A DNA stretch of 64,000 nucleotides from Roseiconus lacunae (GCF_008312935.1 NZ_VSZO01000022.1:123542-187541); one strand, 5' to 3'; shown: positions 17,593 through 25,644, counted from the first letter of the stretch. Numbers and translations are program-made. The notes: generated by a model not told the origin, from the letters alone.

Positions 17593-18182
17593 GCCGAACA
17601 GCAACGATGACTCGCGTCCTGCTGATTCGGCCGGGCGCGACGGATTTTGATGAACAGGGGCGGATGAAAGGATGCCTCGACATGCCGCTCAGTTCGCGTG
17701 GCGAACAGCAGGTCGACGCGCTCGCCGAAGATCTCGCCCACGTCGACTTGCGTACGATTTATTACGCCCCGTGTGAAAGCGCCGCCGAGACGGCTCGCTG
17801 CCTTTCTCGCCGCCTGACACAGCAGGGATGCGAAGCCAAGGTCAAGATGATCGAAGCGTTTCGCAACTTGGATCACGGACTATGGCACGGGAAGCTGATT
17901 GACGAAGTTCGTCGTAATCACCCGCGCGTGTATCGTTTGGGCGTCGAGCACCCCGAGGTGTTTTGCCCTCCCGGCGGCGAACCACTCGGTGACGCCCGGA
18001 CACGAGTGAGCAAGGCGATTCGAAAGTGCACTAAAAAGGCGCGTGACGGCGTGATCGGTTTGATCATTCCTGAACCGCTTGCCTCGGTTGCCGAAAACAT
18101 TCTTAACGGCGAAGAGCTAAAAAGTTTATGGAAGCACGAAACCGACTCGGCAAGTTGGACGATGATCGAGACCGAAGTCTAG
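17589..18182 (+). CDS. Histidine-phosphatase-fold protein lacking both catalytic histidines
   Basis: 197 residues, translationally coupled to rpe. The overall pattern of the phosphoglycerate-mutase-like (histidine phosphatase) fold is clear: VLLIRPGATDFDEQGRMKG, DMPLSSRGEQQVDALAEDL, AETARCLSRRL, LDHGLWHGK and PPGGEPLGDARTRV. The phospho-accepting His of R-H-G is Pro15 (R-P-G). The Arg of the S-x-L-x-R-A block aligns with Ser64. The second His, in the V-x-S-H-G-G block, aligns with Pro161 (GLIIPEPLASV). It therefore should not be a phosphatase by the known mechanism. A binding or regulatory role linked to rpe is possible (inference). The stop codon is followed at once by a repeat element. Confidence 0.85.
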   Translation: MSRTATMTRVLLIRPGATDFDEQGRMKGCLDMPLSSRGEQQVDALAEDLAHVDLRTIYYAPCESAAETARCLSRRLTQQGCEAKVKMIEAFRNLDHGLWHGKLIDEVRRNHPRVYRLGVEHPEVFCPPGGEPLGDARTRVSKAIRKCTKKARDGVIGLIIPEPLASVAENILNGEELKSLWKHETDSASWTMIETEV

Positions 18183-18306
18183 TGCTTCGTTCCATTTGAA
18201 AATACACGTTCGCCCCATCAGCCGACGGGCGTCAGCCCGGGTTACTGCACCGAAACGTGCCTAACGCCATGCGGCTAATCCAAAAACCAAAGGTTGACGA
18301 AGCACT
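18181..18306. repeat. Palindromic MITE-like element, copy 1
   Basis: 126 bases bounded by perfect 10-bp terminal inverted repeats, AGTGCTTCGT (18181-18190) and ACGAAGCACT (18297-18306). Internally it has a second inverted set: CAGCCGACGGGCGT near 18220 and ACGCCATGCGGCTAAT near 18265-18280. The same sequence recurs, inverted, at 47374-47504 and 27791-27915, with fragments elsewhere. The left terminal repeat overlaps the TAG stop codon of the preceding gene. It encodes nothing and looks like a non-autonomous mobile element or REP-type repeat. Confidence 0.75.
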
Positions 18307-18385
18307 GGGTTGCATCGCCTTGGTTTAAACGTGGTGGTGCGGTCGGATTCAACTGGGAACCTCACACACGCTTCGCCGTTTCAAA

Positions 18386-19246
18386 TTGCATCAAGCGGTT
18401 CTTGGCTTCCGACATGAATCCTGCGCAAGGTTTTCTTTCGGTCGCCGCACATTGATTGCCTTCCTCGAAACAGAGTTGGCTTTGCAAGTGAGCTTAAGCG
18501 CGCCGGGTTTCGAAAACACTAACTTCGGTCGGCTTGGATATGCCGGCGCGATGGTGTTCGCGACACTGGTCGCCGGTTGGCTTTATCGCCGTGGTCAGGA
18601 CACGAGCGAGTTGACTCGCGAGCAGCGCTGGGGGATTGCGTTCGGCGGCGTCCTCGGTGCAACCTTTGCGGCGAAGATTCCGTTTGTGCTTGGCAGCACG
18701 ACCACAGGAGGCTGGTTCGGCCTTTGGCTGAGCGACGGAAAAACGTTGCTTTGGGGACTCACCGGCGGTTACATCGGCGTCGAAGTGGCGAAGTGGTCGC
18801 TGTACGTTCGCCAGCGAACCGGCGATCGCTTTACGGTCCCTGTCGCCGTCGCGATCGGAATCGGACGAATCGGCTGCTTGTTCAACGGATGCTGTTATGG
18901 CGTTCCCACCGACGATAGCTGGGGGGTCCGGTCAGGTCTTGCTGATGGAGGACGGGTGCTTCGTCATCCCGCGCCGCTGTATGAGTTGGCGTTTCATCTC
19001 GGGTTTGCCATCCTTGCCACCATCGGTCTGCGCAAAGGAATCTTGCGTGAACGATGGATGCTGGTCTACCTGATCAGCTATTGCTTGTTTCGATTTGTCA
19101 GTGAGTTTTGGCGTGAAGAACCGCAACTGTGGATGGGGCTGACGTTTTATCAGCTCAGCGCGGTTCCGATCGCGATCGCATTCGCGACGGTTTTGGTTGC
19201 ACGATCGGTCGGCCAAAGGAACGGGCTTTCCGAGAACGAAGGCTGA
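18386..19246 (+). CDS. Lgt-like (prolipoprotein diacylglyceryl transferase family) membrane protein
   Basis: 286 residues from a TTG at 18386; a GTG at 18488 is a good alternative start, just before the first membrane helix. Several membrane helices (AGAMVFATLVAGWLYRR, FGGVLGATFAAKIPFVL, LAFHLGFAILATIGL, LSAVPIAIAFATVLVA) frame Lgt-like blocks: VAIGIGRIGCLFNGCCYG, HPAPLYELAFH and YLISYCLFRFVSEFWR. True Lgt has G-R-x-G-N-F-x-N-x-E; here the first Asn and the Glu are both Cys (G-R-I-G-C-L-F-N-G-C-C). It is thus a divergent relative, common in some phyla, and may not modify lipoproteins. It is a single gene, 80 bases after a repeat element. Confidence 0.75.
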   Translation: MHQAVLGFRHESCARFSFGRRTLIAFLETELALQVSLSAPGFENTNFGRLGYAGAMVFATLVAGWLYRRGQDTSELTREQRWGIAFGGVLGATFAAKIPFVLGSTTTGGWFGLWLSDGKTLLWGLTGGYIGVEVAKWSLYVRQRTGDRFTVPVAVAIGIGRIGCLFNGCCYGVPTDDSWGVRSGLADGGRVLRHPAPLYELAFHLGFAILATIGLRKGILRERWMLVYLISYCLFRFVSEFWREEPQLWMGLTFYQLSAVPIAIAFATVLVARSVGQRNGLSENEG

Positions 19247-19408
19247 TCCCCGACCTGGGCACCGGTACGAAAGCACGTCGACTGACCTGGCGCGGGATTG
19301 CGCCACCAGCCCAAAAGCGTTACCTACGGTCGAATGACATGCGTCCGCCTGTAACCCACGGCCCTTGCCTCGCGACCGGCGAATTCGGCCTGGGCTGGGA
19401 ACTCTCTG

Positions 19409-20248
19409 CTAGATCCAGAGCTTCATCCGGCCGTCGAGCATCCCCGGGAGCGCTCGCTGCACCATCGTCTTGACTTGGCGATCGTGATAACGCGTGCTTA
19501 GGTGCGCGGCGATGATGAGCTCGTTTTCAAACTTGTCGGCCCGCTTGCGATAATCATCGACGTGCATGTGCCCGTGCTTGTGGATCTTTTCTTTGCGGTG
19601 TTCCGGGGCGACGAACGTCATCTCACTAATCAAGATCTTCGACTGATAGAATTCGGGATTGTTGTCCAATCCAGGTGGAGAGGTGTCACCGGTGTAGGCC
19701 AGAACGGGGACGCGGATCTCGGTACTGATTTCGGTTCCGGCAAGTTTCAAGTCACGGATTTCAGGTCCGGAAAGATGTGTGAACTCCGCTTTCAATTTAT
19801 GGCGTCGGTGATAGACGATGAAGCCTAAAGAAGTGATCGTGTGTCGCGTCGGGACGGCTTCGACTAAGTATTCGCGCCCGCATTCGATTTGGTCACCGGC
19901 GATCAGCCCGACCAGTTCACATGGCATCGGCCCGCGGTCAAGCCGCCGAAAATTCTGCAGCATCTCCCACGCTTCGTCGACGGCCGAATCCGGCAGATAG
20001 ATCACCGGCGGGTCCATCTTCATCATCCGTCGCCGCGACACATACGAAGGCAGCGAGGCAATGTGATCGAGGTGGGCGTGTGAGATAAACAACGTCGACG
20101 TGCCCATGAAGTCCCAAGGTTGGGCGCCGACATCGAAAAGCAGTTTCAGTTCATTGATGCGCCAACAGGTTTGCACCGCCGCGCGCGAGTAGCCCTCGAT
20201 CGTCAGACCGTCATGGTGATGAGAGATCAGGGGAATATTTTCAACCAT
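19409..20248 (-). CDS. RNase Z-like MBL-fold metal-dependent hydrolase
   Basis: 279 residues, metallo-beta-lactamase fold: LFDVGAQPWDF, the metal motif TLFISHAHLDHIASLPSYVS (H-x-H-x-D-H), a conserved HTITSLGFIVYH segment, AYTGDTSPPGL (the metal Asp), and HLSTRYHD near the C-terminus. The last resembles the S-x-R-Y loop and final His of RNase Z-type enzymes. RNase Z trims tRNA 3' ends. This protein lacks an obvious exosite arm, so it could be a diverged tRNase Z or another hydrolase. It is cytoplasmic, with no signal peptide, and is a single gene. Confidence 0.8.
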   Translation of the reverse strand: MVENIPLISHHHDGLTIEGYSRAAVQTCWRINELKLLFDVGAQPWDFMGTSTLFISHAHLDHIASLPSYVSRRRMMKMDPPVIYLPDSAVDEAWEMLQNFRRLDRGPMPCELVGLIAGDQIECGREYLVEAVPTRHTITSLGFIVYHRRHKLKAEFTHLSGPEIRDLKLAGTEISTEIRVPVLAYTGDTSPPGLDNNPEFYQSKILISEMTFVAPEHRKEKIHKHGHMHVDDYRKRADKFENELIIAAHLSTRYHDRQVKTMVQRALPGMLDGRMKLWI

Positions 20249-20350
20249 CTCGTATCGTCAAGCTTGCGGCGAACCAACCAGCGGGCAAGTCACCGTCTAG
20301 GTTCATGGGAATCGCACGCCCGATGCGTGCGCGGAGAACAGGACAGCCTG

Positions 20351-21526
20351 TCACTCACCCCGGGGCGACACAAGCAGCTTTCCTTCAGCGGTCTCGATCT
20401 TCAGCGATGATTGGTCTGTGATCAAGTGGACCAATTCCCAAAGCGTCATGTCTTTCGCCTCGAAGGAGACCAGTTTGACCAACGAGGGGTTCGCGGCCGG
20501 GTCGAATGCCGATGTGACTCCTGCGCTCGAAAACAACTGATGCAAAACCGCGCCAGCCTTTTGGTTTTCGACCTTTAGTGAAAACGTACGGCGATCGTTG
20601 CGAAGTTGCACCAGCGGGTCCGAGCTGGCCGGCGGTCCGGCGGGCTGGCCGGTGGTCGCCGCTGCCGAAGAGCCGGCCGAGGACAGCAGCGCAGAGCACA
20701 GCAAGCGATGGGCGGCCAGACCGGCTGCGAGCGTCGTCTCTCCGCGCCCCGGGGTGACTTTGATCGACGGATGTGACTTTCGCAGCACCTTAAGTTCCTC
20801 GCTTAAGCCGGCGAATCGATACCGCAGGGTTAATCTCTTTTCAACTTCGCCTTCCGGATTATCGACACTAGGATCCTTGAATTGGGCGGCGACCAGCGTC
20901 ATCGCGGTTACAGGTGACACTTGGTCCAGACGTGTCGCCGGCCAAAGATCGTGTGGCAAAGCAGCCGAGTCGGACGGGAAGGCGGCGCCGCGATTAACCG
21001 ATGGGCCGATGGCGTGGCGGATCGACCGCATCGCTTCGGTCGGCGTGGACAGCGCCGGCCAGCGGACATCGATCGGCCCGATTGCGACGTTTGACGCGGG
21101 GTTTTGAAGTTTTATTGCGGCCTTGTTTTGCAATAAATCCCGGCCGGTCTGGGCGACCCATTCGGCGCGTCCGATTAGCACACATCGTTCGATCGGCAGC
21201 ACAACGCAACCGGCCGAGTCGGCGACTTTCTCGAGCGATCGATAACGGGTTGGCCCCAACGGCCCTGGAGAAACTGGGGCATCTGGGTCAACTTTACGAT
21301 CAAGCCAGACGTTCAAGTGTCGATCCGGCTGGCCGGGAATTTCGCTTATCAGTTCGATCGCGATGCGAAGTGATTGACCATCAAGACGCCCACTATGCGG
21401 TTCTCTAAGCCGCTGCACAAAGTCATCTCGGACATCGAGTCCATCGGCGCGACCAGACGTTGCCGATGCCAAGACGAGCGGGCAAATCAACAGCAGGGCG
21501 ATCACGTGTGTGCGTGCGAAAAGCAT
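20351..21526 (-). CDS. Exported protein with a C-terminal STN-like domain
   Basis: 391 residues from the ATG at 21526, which directly precedes a signal peptide (MLFARTHVIALLLICPLVLA then SATSGRADG). The middle part has no recognisable domain; ~residues 230-300 contain a Ser/Ala/Pro-rich stretch. The last ~80 residues (RRTFSLKVENQKAGAVLHQL, VTSAFDPAA, VSFEAKDMTLWELVHLITDQ, LKIETAEGKLLVSP) have the pattern of a secretin/TonB N-terminal (STN) domain, normally found at the front of a secretin or TonB receptor. Here it is alone at the C-terminus of a soluble exported protein. A role contacting an outer-membrane channel is inferred. Confidence 0.65.
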   Translation of the reverse strand: MLFARTHVIALLLICPLVLASATSGRADGLDVRDDFVQRLREPHSGRLDGQSLRIAIELISEIPGQPDRHLNVWLDRKVDPDAPVSPGPLGPTRYRSLEKVADSAGCVVLPIERCVLIGRAEWVAQTGRDLLQNKAAIKLQNPASNVAIGPIDVRWPALSTPTEAMRSIRHAIGPSVNRGAAFPSDSAALPHDLWPATRLDQVSPVTAMTLVAAQFKDPSVDNPEGEVEKRLTLRYRFAGLSEELKVLRKSHPSIKVTPGRGETTLAAGLAAHRLLCSALLSSAGSSAAATTGQPAGPPASSDPLVQLRNDRRTFSLKVENQKAGAVLHQLFSSAGVTSAFDPAANPSLVKLVSFEAKDMTLWELVHLITDQSSLKIETAEGKLLVSPRGE

Positions 21527-21848
21527 AAAACGGACTAAGCGGGCGAACGTTCGAGCGAGAAAATGGCTATGAGAACGGCATGAACAAGGGTGTCTGATCG
21601 GCACACCCGTCATTGCCGTGATGTCCGGCAACCAACAATCCGACGGCGTCTGAATCGGGCCCGACATGTTGTGAATGCGAGGGCTTGTAACTAGACTCCG
21701 ACCCTGCACGAAGCAAAACGAAGCCGGAGAGTAGCTCCACCGAAGATGCGGAAAATCTTCTTGCGTTCGGTTGCCCGACACACCCGTACGCCTAGTATAA
21801 CACGCGACTTGCACCTGGATTGCTCCTCAACTCGACGGACGCCCCCCT

Positions 21849-22517
21849 GTGACTTCACCTCTAGTGCGAACGCCCCGATTGGCCACCGCCTACCGGCGCC
21901 TACTGAACACATCCGATGCCCCTCAGTACGCAGCCGAAGTCAACGAACATTATTCGCCTGCGACCTTGGCCCGATTGCTGCGTCAAGGCGACGTGGAACT
22001 GCGCCGCGCCTCGGCGATGGCCCTCGGTCTGCTCGGCAACAGCCGGTCGATCGAGCCGCTCGGCCGCGCCCTCTGTGACGCGGACCGTGGCGTGCGGTTG
22101 GTCGCCGACGATTCCTTCCGTGGCCTGCTATTGCGTGACGCATCGCCGACTCATCACCAGCAGTTGCTTAAAGTGATGCACCTGACCGACGGTGGCGAGT
22201 ACGCCGCGGCACTAGCACCGGCCATGATCCTGGCGGGACAGGCACCGCAGTATGCCGAGGCACACTTCCAGCTCGCGTGTTGCTGGCAAGGCCTTGATAA
22301 TCCCACCAAAGCCGCGCAGGCCTACACCGCATGTTTGTGGCGTTGCCGGTATCATTACGGCGCATGGCAAGCCCTCGCGCGATGCCAGATGCTGGCCGGT
22401 GAGTACCCACAGGCAATCCGTTCGTTGCAGCGATGCCTGGACATTTCTCCAGACACCGAGAACGCACGGGTCCAGCTACGGTCGCTACGGCGTCACATGC
22501 GCCGCTCCGACGCGTAA
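21849..22517 (+). CDS. HEAT-TPR repeat protein
   Basis: 222 residues, GTG start. The first half has a HEAT-like pair (LARLLRQGDVELRRASAMAL, GLLGNSRSIEPLGRALCDAD). The second half has three TPR-like repeats (EAHFQLACCWQGLDNPTKAA, YHYGAWQALARCQMLAGEYP, SLQRCLDISPDTENARVQL). No signal peptide and no catalytic motif is present. Such proteins act as protein-protein adapters; the partner is unknown. The gene is divergent from the STN-domain gene. Confidence 0.75.
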   Translation: MTSPLVRTPRLATAYRRLLNTSDAPQYAAEVNEHYSPATLARLLRQGDVELRRASAMALGLLGNSRSIEPLGRALCDADRGVRLVADDSFRGLLLRDASPTHHQQLLKVMHLTDGGEYAAALAPAMILAGQAPQYAEAHFQLACCWQGLDNPTKAAQAYTACLWRCRYHYGAWQALARCQMLAGEYPQAIRSLQRCLDISPDTENARVQLRSLRRHMRRSDA

Positions 22518-22843
22518 GCGTCACCCAACCCTGTCGCGACCTGCGAACGCACACAGTGCAAACGACCACAGGGCCGATAAACCAAGGCTAAGGTTGCGCT
22601 CGGATTCGAAATCAAGACCTGCCGCATGGCGTTAGCCGCGGTCTCGTTGCGACAAGCCAGTTGCAACAAGCCAGCGCGAATCCCCTTCGGCTGCTCATTC
22701 ACATCCGACTGCCGATTGCCGACTGCCGACTGCCGACTGCCGACGGCCGACTGCAACATAGCACTGGCCAATATGACTCAGGCAAAATTCGTTACGTGGC
22801 AACGTGCCAGCCGGCGAGTCTTTGTTTAAACGTGTTGTCTGTG
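22518..22843. other. Intergenic region with heptamer repeat and repeat-element fragment
   Basis: This stretch has no convincing gene. It contains a fragment of the dispersed palindromic element around 22620-22645 (GCCGCATGGCGTTAGCC) and the seven-copy heptamer at 22705-22753. Confidence 0.55.
22705..22753. repeat. Tandem 7-bp repeat, seven copies
   Basis: CCGACTG is repeated seven times head to tail. Copies 1, 3, 4, 5 and 7 are exact; copy 2 reads CCGATTG and copy 6 reads CCGACGG. The array ends about 90 bases before the start of the small membrane protein gene. Because 7 is not a multiple of 3, expansion would shift any frame through it. Confidence 0.9.
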
Positions 22844-23107
22844 ATGATCAACTACAACGACCTTTTTGTATCCTGCGTCGCGATGCTGGGTTCTGCAACG
22901 GCGTTTGCCGTCGGCATCGGTCCATGGCAAGAACCCTATCGCTTGCGAACCGTCGCGATGATTGCTCAGCGGTATGGCATGCCGGCGGCGCGAATGCTAT
23001 GGATCGCGATCGCGATTATCTCACTCGTCGCCGGAATAGCGATCGCTCGCGGCATCCGCCCCAGCTACGCTCGGCCGACACCCGAATCGGTCGGGCCCAA
23101 GATCTAA
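22844..23107 (+). CDS. Small membrane protein of unknown function
   Basis: 88 residues from the ATG at 22844; a GTG three bases upstream is also possible. Two hydrophobic helices (NDLFVSCVAMLGSATAFAVG and RMLWIAIAIISLVAGIAIAR) flank a short charged loop (WQEPYRLRTVAMIAQRYGMP). I do not recognise the family. An open frame extends upstream through the heptamer array, but that part is repeat-like and probably untranslated. It is predicted to sit in the inner membrane. Confidence 0.55.
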   Translation: MINYNDLFVSCVAMLGSATAFAVGIGPWQEPYRLRTVAMIAQRYGMPAARMLWIAIAIISLVAGIAIARGIRPSYARPTPESVGPKI

Positions 23108-23244
23108 CCAACGAAGGCCTATCCAGCACCGTTCCCCGAAAGGCGTGCGCACCACCGACGGCCGTCGCTGCGACATACAGCTCTACACAGCCTCGTTGAA
23201 ATACAGCCTCGTTGAAATACAGCCAGCTGCAACCGCAAGCACTT

Positions 23245-24519
23245 TTAGACGCCTGGGTTTGATTCCTGGACGGCTTGATCCATCACTTCGATGGCCGCGT
23301 CGACGTAGCGTTCGAACGATTGCTCGAAGTGCAACATTGCTTTTTCGTCTGCGAAGAAAAACATGCGGTTGTGAACCGGGTCGATCACGCCCCATTCACG
23401 GTTACCCTTCACGATTTTCTTTTCTTCAAAGAATCGCACGACGTCAATTTCATTAAGCATCGGCGTGAACGGCATGGGGTCGACCAGGAACGCTTGCATC
23501 GCCGCTTCATTGGCGAACAAATAAAGCTTGCCAAGGTGCACGACGCCCAGTTCAGGCTTGCCTTCGATCCACTGCCCGTCTTTGACGACCGAGACGGCGC
23601 AGTAGCCTTGGATCGCGAGCTCTGGCTTTTCAGGCGACTTAGTATCGATCGAAGGCGACGACTCTTTTTCGATGCGAGCGGCGGCCATCGAGGCATTCAT
23701 AGCGGTCGGATTATTGGTCGAGGCGACATCGGCTGCTGGCAGCATGAATTGATTCGTTTGGGGGCTTGCTTTGGTTCCGCCGTCTGCCGGCTTTGCGTTT
23801 GAAACGCGGACTTGAACCGGCAGGTCACCCGCTGGCAAGTCAAGCCTACCGGTGTTCGCGGCGAGCGTTTCCGCTTGCGGCACCGTGGTGTTTGGTGACG
23901 CAACGGTGTTTGCCGATGCAACCGGTGCGGTCATGCCCGCCGGGCTGGTTGCGGTCGTCGGCTGCGGCGTTTGCGACGATGGTTGCGGTGGCGTCTGAAC
24001 GGCCGCCATTTGCGTTGCCGCAGGACCAGGCTGAGCGGCCGTCGGTGCTGCGGGAGCATTTGGAGCGGGAGCCGGTTGCCGAGCTGCCGCGATCATGGCG
24101 TTCGACTTCGTGAAGCTCGAATAGGTGTTCGAGAGCATCGCGACATAGCGGCCGGGATGCTGGGGGCTGACCGAGTGAGACAGTGCCTTGCCATCGGTGG
24201 TCACGATCACGTCGGTTGGGTACTTGGTGACCTTGAACAGCTTGGCCAGCTTGGGGTTTTTTCCGCCGTGAACCTTGACCGGGATAAAATTCAGGTTGAC
24301 CGCGGTTGAGACTGCGGGGTCTTGAAATGCACCCGCCTCCAAGCGATCGCAGTAAATGCAGTTGTCGGTGTAGAAATGGAGCAACAGCAGCTTGTTTTGC
24401 TGCTGGGCTTTGTCGTGGGCGTCACGAAGTTTTCCCTCCCAAGCGATTTGCCCGTCGCAGGGGCTCGAGCTCACGAGGGTGATTGCGAGCATTACAAGTG
24501 AAAGCGCGGCGTATCGCAT
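23245..24519 (-). CDS. Exported thioredoxin-like protein with C-terminal YHS-like domain
   Basis: 424 residues. A signal peptide (MRYAALSLVMLAITLVSS) precedes a thioredoxin domain of the DUF255/Thioredoxin_7 type with the redox motif CIYC (LLLHFYTDNCIYCDRLE) and the cis-Pro segment KVTKYPTDVIVTTDG. A ~140-residue Pro/Ala/Thr-rich linker follows. The last ~110 residues look like a duplicated YHS-type domain (IQGYCAVSVVKDGQWIEG, LGKLYLFANEAAMQAFLVDP, then HNRMFFFADEKAMLHFEQSF). YHS domains are thought to bind metals. A periplasmic thiol-redox or metal-handling role is plausible (inference). Confidence 0.75.
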   Translation of the reverse strand: MRYAALSLVMLAITLVSSSPCDGQIAWEGKLRDAHDKAQQQNKLLLLHFYTDNCIYCDRLEAGAFQDPAVSTAVNLNFIPVKVHGGKNPKLAKLFKVTKYPTDVIVTTDGKALSHSVSPQHPGRYVAMLSNTYSSFTKSNAMIAAARQPAPAPNAPAAPTAAQPGPAATQMAAVQTPPQPSSQTPQPTTATSPAGMTAPVASANTVASPNTTVPQAETLAANTGRLDLPAGDLPVQVRVSNAKPADGGTKASPQTNQFMLPAADVASTNNPTAMNASMAAARIEKESSPSIDTKSPEKPELAIQGYCAVSVVKDGQWIEGKPELGVVHLGKLYLFANEAAMQAFLVDPMPFTPMLNEIDVVRFFEEKKIVKGNREWGVIDPVHNRMFFFADEKAMLHFEQSFERYVDAAIEVMDQAVQESNPGV

Positions 24520-24792
24520 CCTGCGTTCCTGTGTCCGTCCGTGGGGAGTGATTTGAGGTCAGCCGCCGATTCCTAGCGACGCATCGTCAAACTTGATCGG
24601 CTGTTAGTAAGGTGACGCTTAATCGGAAAGTACAGAATGGGGGAACTTTAACGCCAGCCGGAACAATCTGACCTGACCCGGGGAGGCGAGAGCTCCTTTC
24701 TTGCCGCGTCATCCGGGAGGGAAATCAAGCGGTCAATCGCAACTGGATCTCTGCCCGATCACGGCAGCAACGCTAGCTGGGGGAGGTTTGTC

Positions 24793-24820
24793 TTGACAGG
24801 GCGTTAGGATCGGCTATATT
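24793..24820 (+). promoter_or_regulatory. Consensus-like housekeeping promoter
   Basis: TTGACA (24793-24798), a 16-base spacer and TATATT (24815-24820) form the best sigma70-type promoter in the window. It faces rho, about 820 bases upstream of the rho start, so either rho has a very long leader or a separate RNA starts here. Confidence 0.65.
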
Positions 24821-25220
24821 TCGAGGTAGCTTCGTCGGTGCGGCGAAGAACGTGTTGCGTCGCACCCCATACAATTCACTTCGTCGCTCCTCGACGTTTT
24901 CTGAGATTGGATTTGTAGGTTGCCGGGACGACTTCCCGGTGAGACCCGACCGTAGGCATCAATGGGATTGATTTTTTCCTGCGGTGTGGTTCTGATGTCC
25001 AAACAGCAAATTCCGAACGAAATCGCTTCATGACGCCGACTTGCGGTCGGCCCCGTTTGATTCTCCCTGGCTGAAATCCCAGTTCGGGTGCGTGTGATTC
25101 GGGCGAGTTACTTAAGACTTGGTGTAGTGAAAGAAACGGTTGGACGCCGGAACACCAATCTTGACTCAACGGCAAACTTAATGGGTTGCGATCGTTGAGG
25201 GGTGCGAGAAAAAAGGAGTG

Positions 25221-25247
25221 GCAAGCGTGAATCGATTCACGCTCGCC
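25221..25247. promoter_or_regulatory. Perfect 20-bp palindrome in the rho leader
   Basis: AGCGTGAATC/GATTCACGCT at 25224-25243 is an exact palindrome, extended by GGC/GCC on either side with one mismatch. Read on the minus strand it is followed by a six-T run (25210-25215 region on plus as A's), so it could act as a terminator for antisense transcription or as a protein-binding dyad. Confidence 0.4.
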
Positions 25248-25460
25248 AAGGTAGATCGACAAACCACCTAGCCATAGGAACTGGCAACTTAGCTCGCGGA
25301 ATTGGTGGGAGAGCCCTGGGTCAGTCCCTATCGGACCCCCAGATGCAGGCCTCTCACCCCGCTGACCGATTTCCTGTTCGGTTGTGCGTGAATCTTATTT
25401 GATTCCAACGATCCATTCGATCATCGAAACAGGTTTCGAAACAAGCGATCCGGCACGGTT

Positions 25461-25485
25461 GTTGCCGCCTTCGCAACGTTTTTTT
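25461..25485 (+). terminator. Intrinsic-terminator-like hairpin upstream of rho
   Basis: GTTGC (25461-25465), loop CGCCTTC, GCAAC (25473-25477), then G and seven T's (25479-25485). It has the layout of a weak Rho-independent terminator and lies 160 bases before the rho start. It could end the RNA starting near 24827 or act as an attenuator for rho. Confidence 0.45.
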
Positions 25486-25644
25486 AGGTATCGACCCCGT
25501 CGCGGAACGACGTCCGCAGCTTCCCGGCCGGGTCCTTTCACGTTTCCAACTGCGGATTCTTATTTCAGCGTCGGCCTGCGTTCACGACCACGTTCGTGAA
25601 GGCTTGGTAGATTCCCAATCGTGCTGGCGCTATCTGGACGAAAC

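Larger units (their letters stand above)
24827..25485 (+). ncRNA. Candidate structured RNA or long rho leader
   Basis: Between the promoter and the terminator-like hairpin lie several strong local stems: CCGGGA/TCCCGG at 24923-24939, GCCGAC/GTCGGC at 25035-25051, a 20-base perfect palindrome inside 25221-25247, and an extended fold at about 25300-25358. I looked for tmRNA, RNase P RNA, SRP RNA and 6S RNA hallmarks and found none. It may be an independent RNA or a long regulatory leader for rho. Confidence 0.35.
24520..25644. other. Long intergenic region upstream of rho
   Basis: About 1.1 kb without a convincing protein gene. The left 270 bases hold nothing I recognise. From 24793 there is a consensus promoter, then several strong hairpins and an intrinsic-terminator-like element, described separately. 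An antisense open frame at 24876-25262 has no protein-like features and runs against the promoter. Confidence 0.6.

Noticed and set aside
22705..22753. CRISPR array
   Set aside because: The units are 7 bases with no spacers. It is a simple tandem repeat.
24876..25262. Minus-strand open frame of about 128 codons in the rho leader
   Set aside because: It opposes a consensus promoter and lies over strong RNA hairpins. The peptide looks random.
24827..25485. tmRNA, RNase P RNA, SRP RNA or 6S RNA
   Set aside because: I looked for the hallmark sequences (tmRNA tRNA-like ends, RNase P GAGGAAAGTCC block, SRP GGAAG loop) and did not find them.
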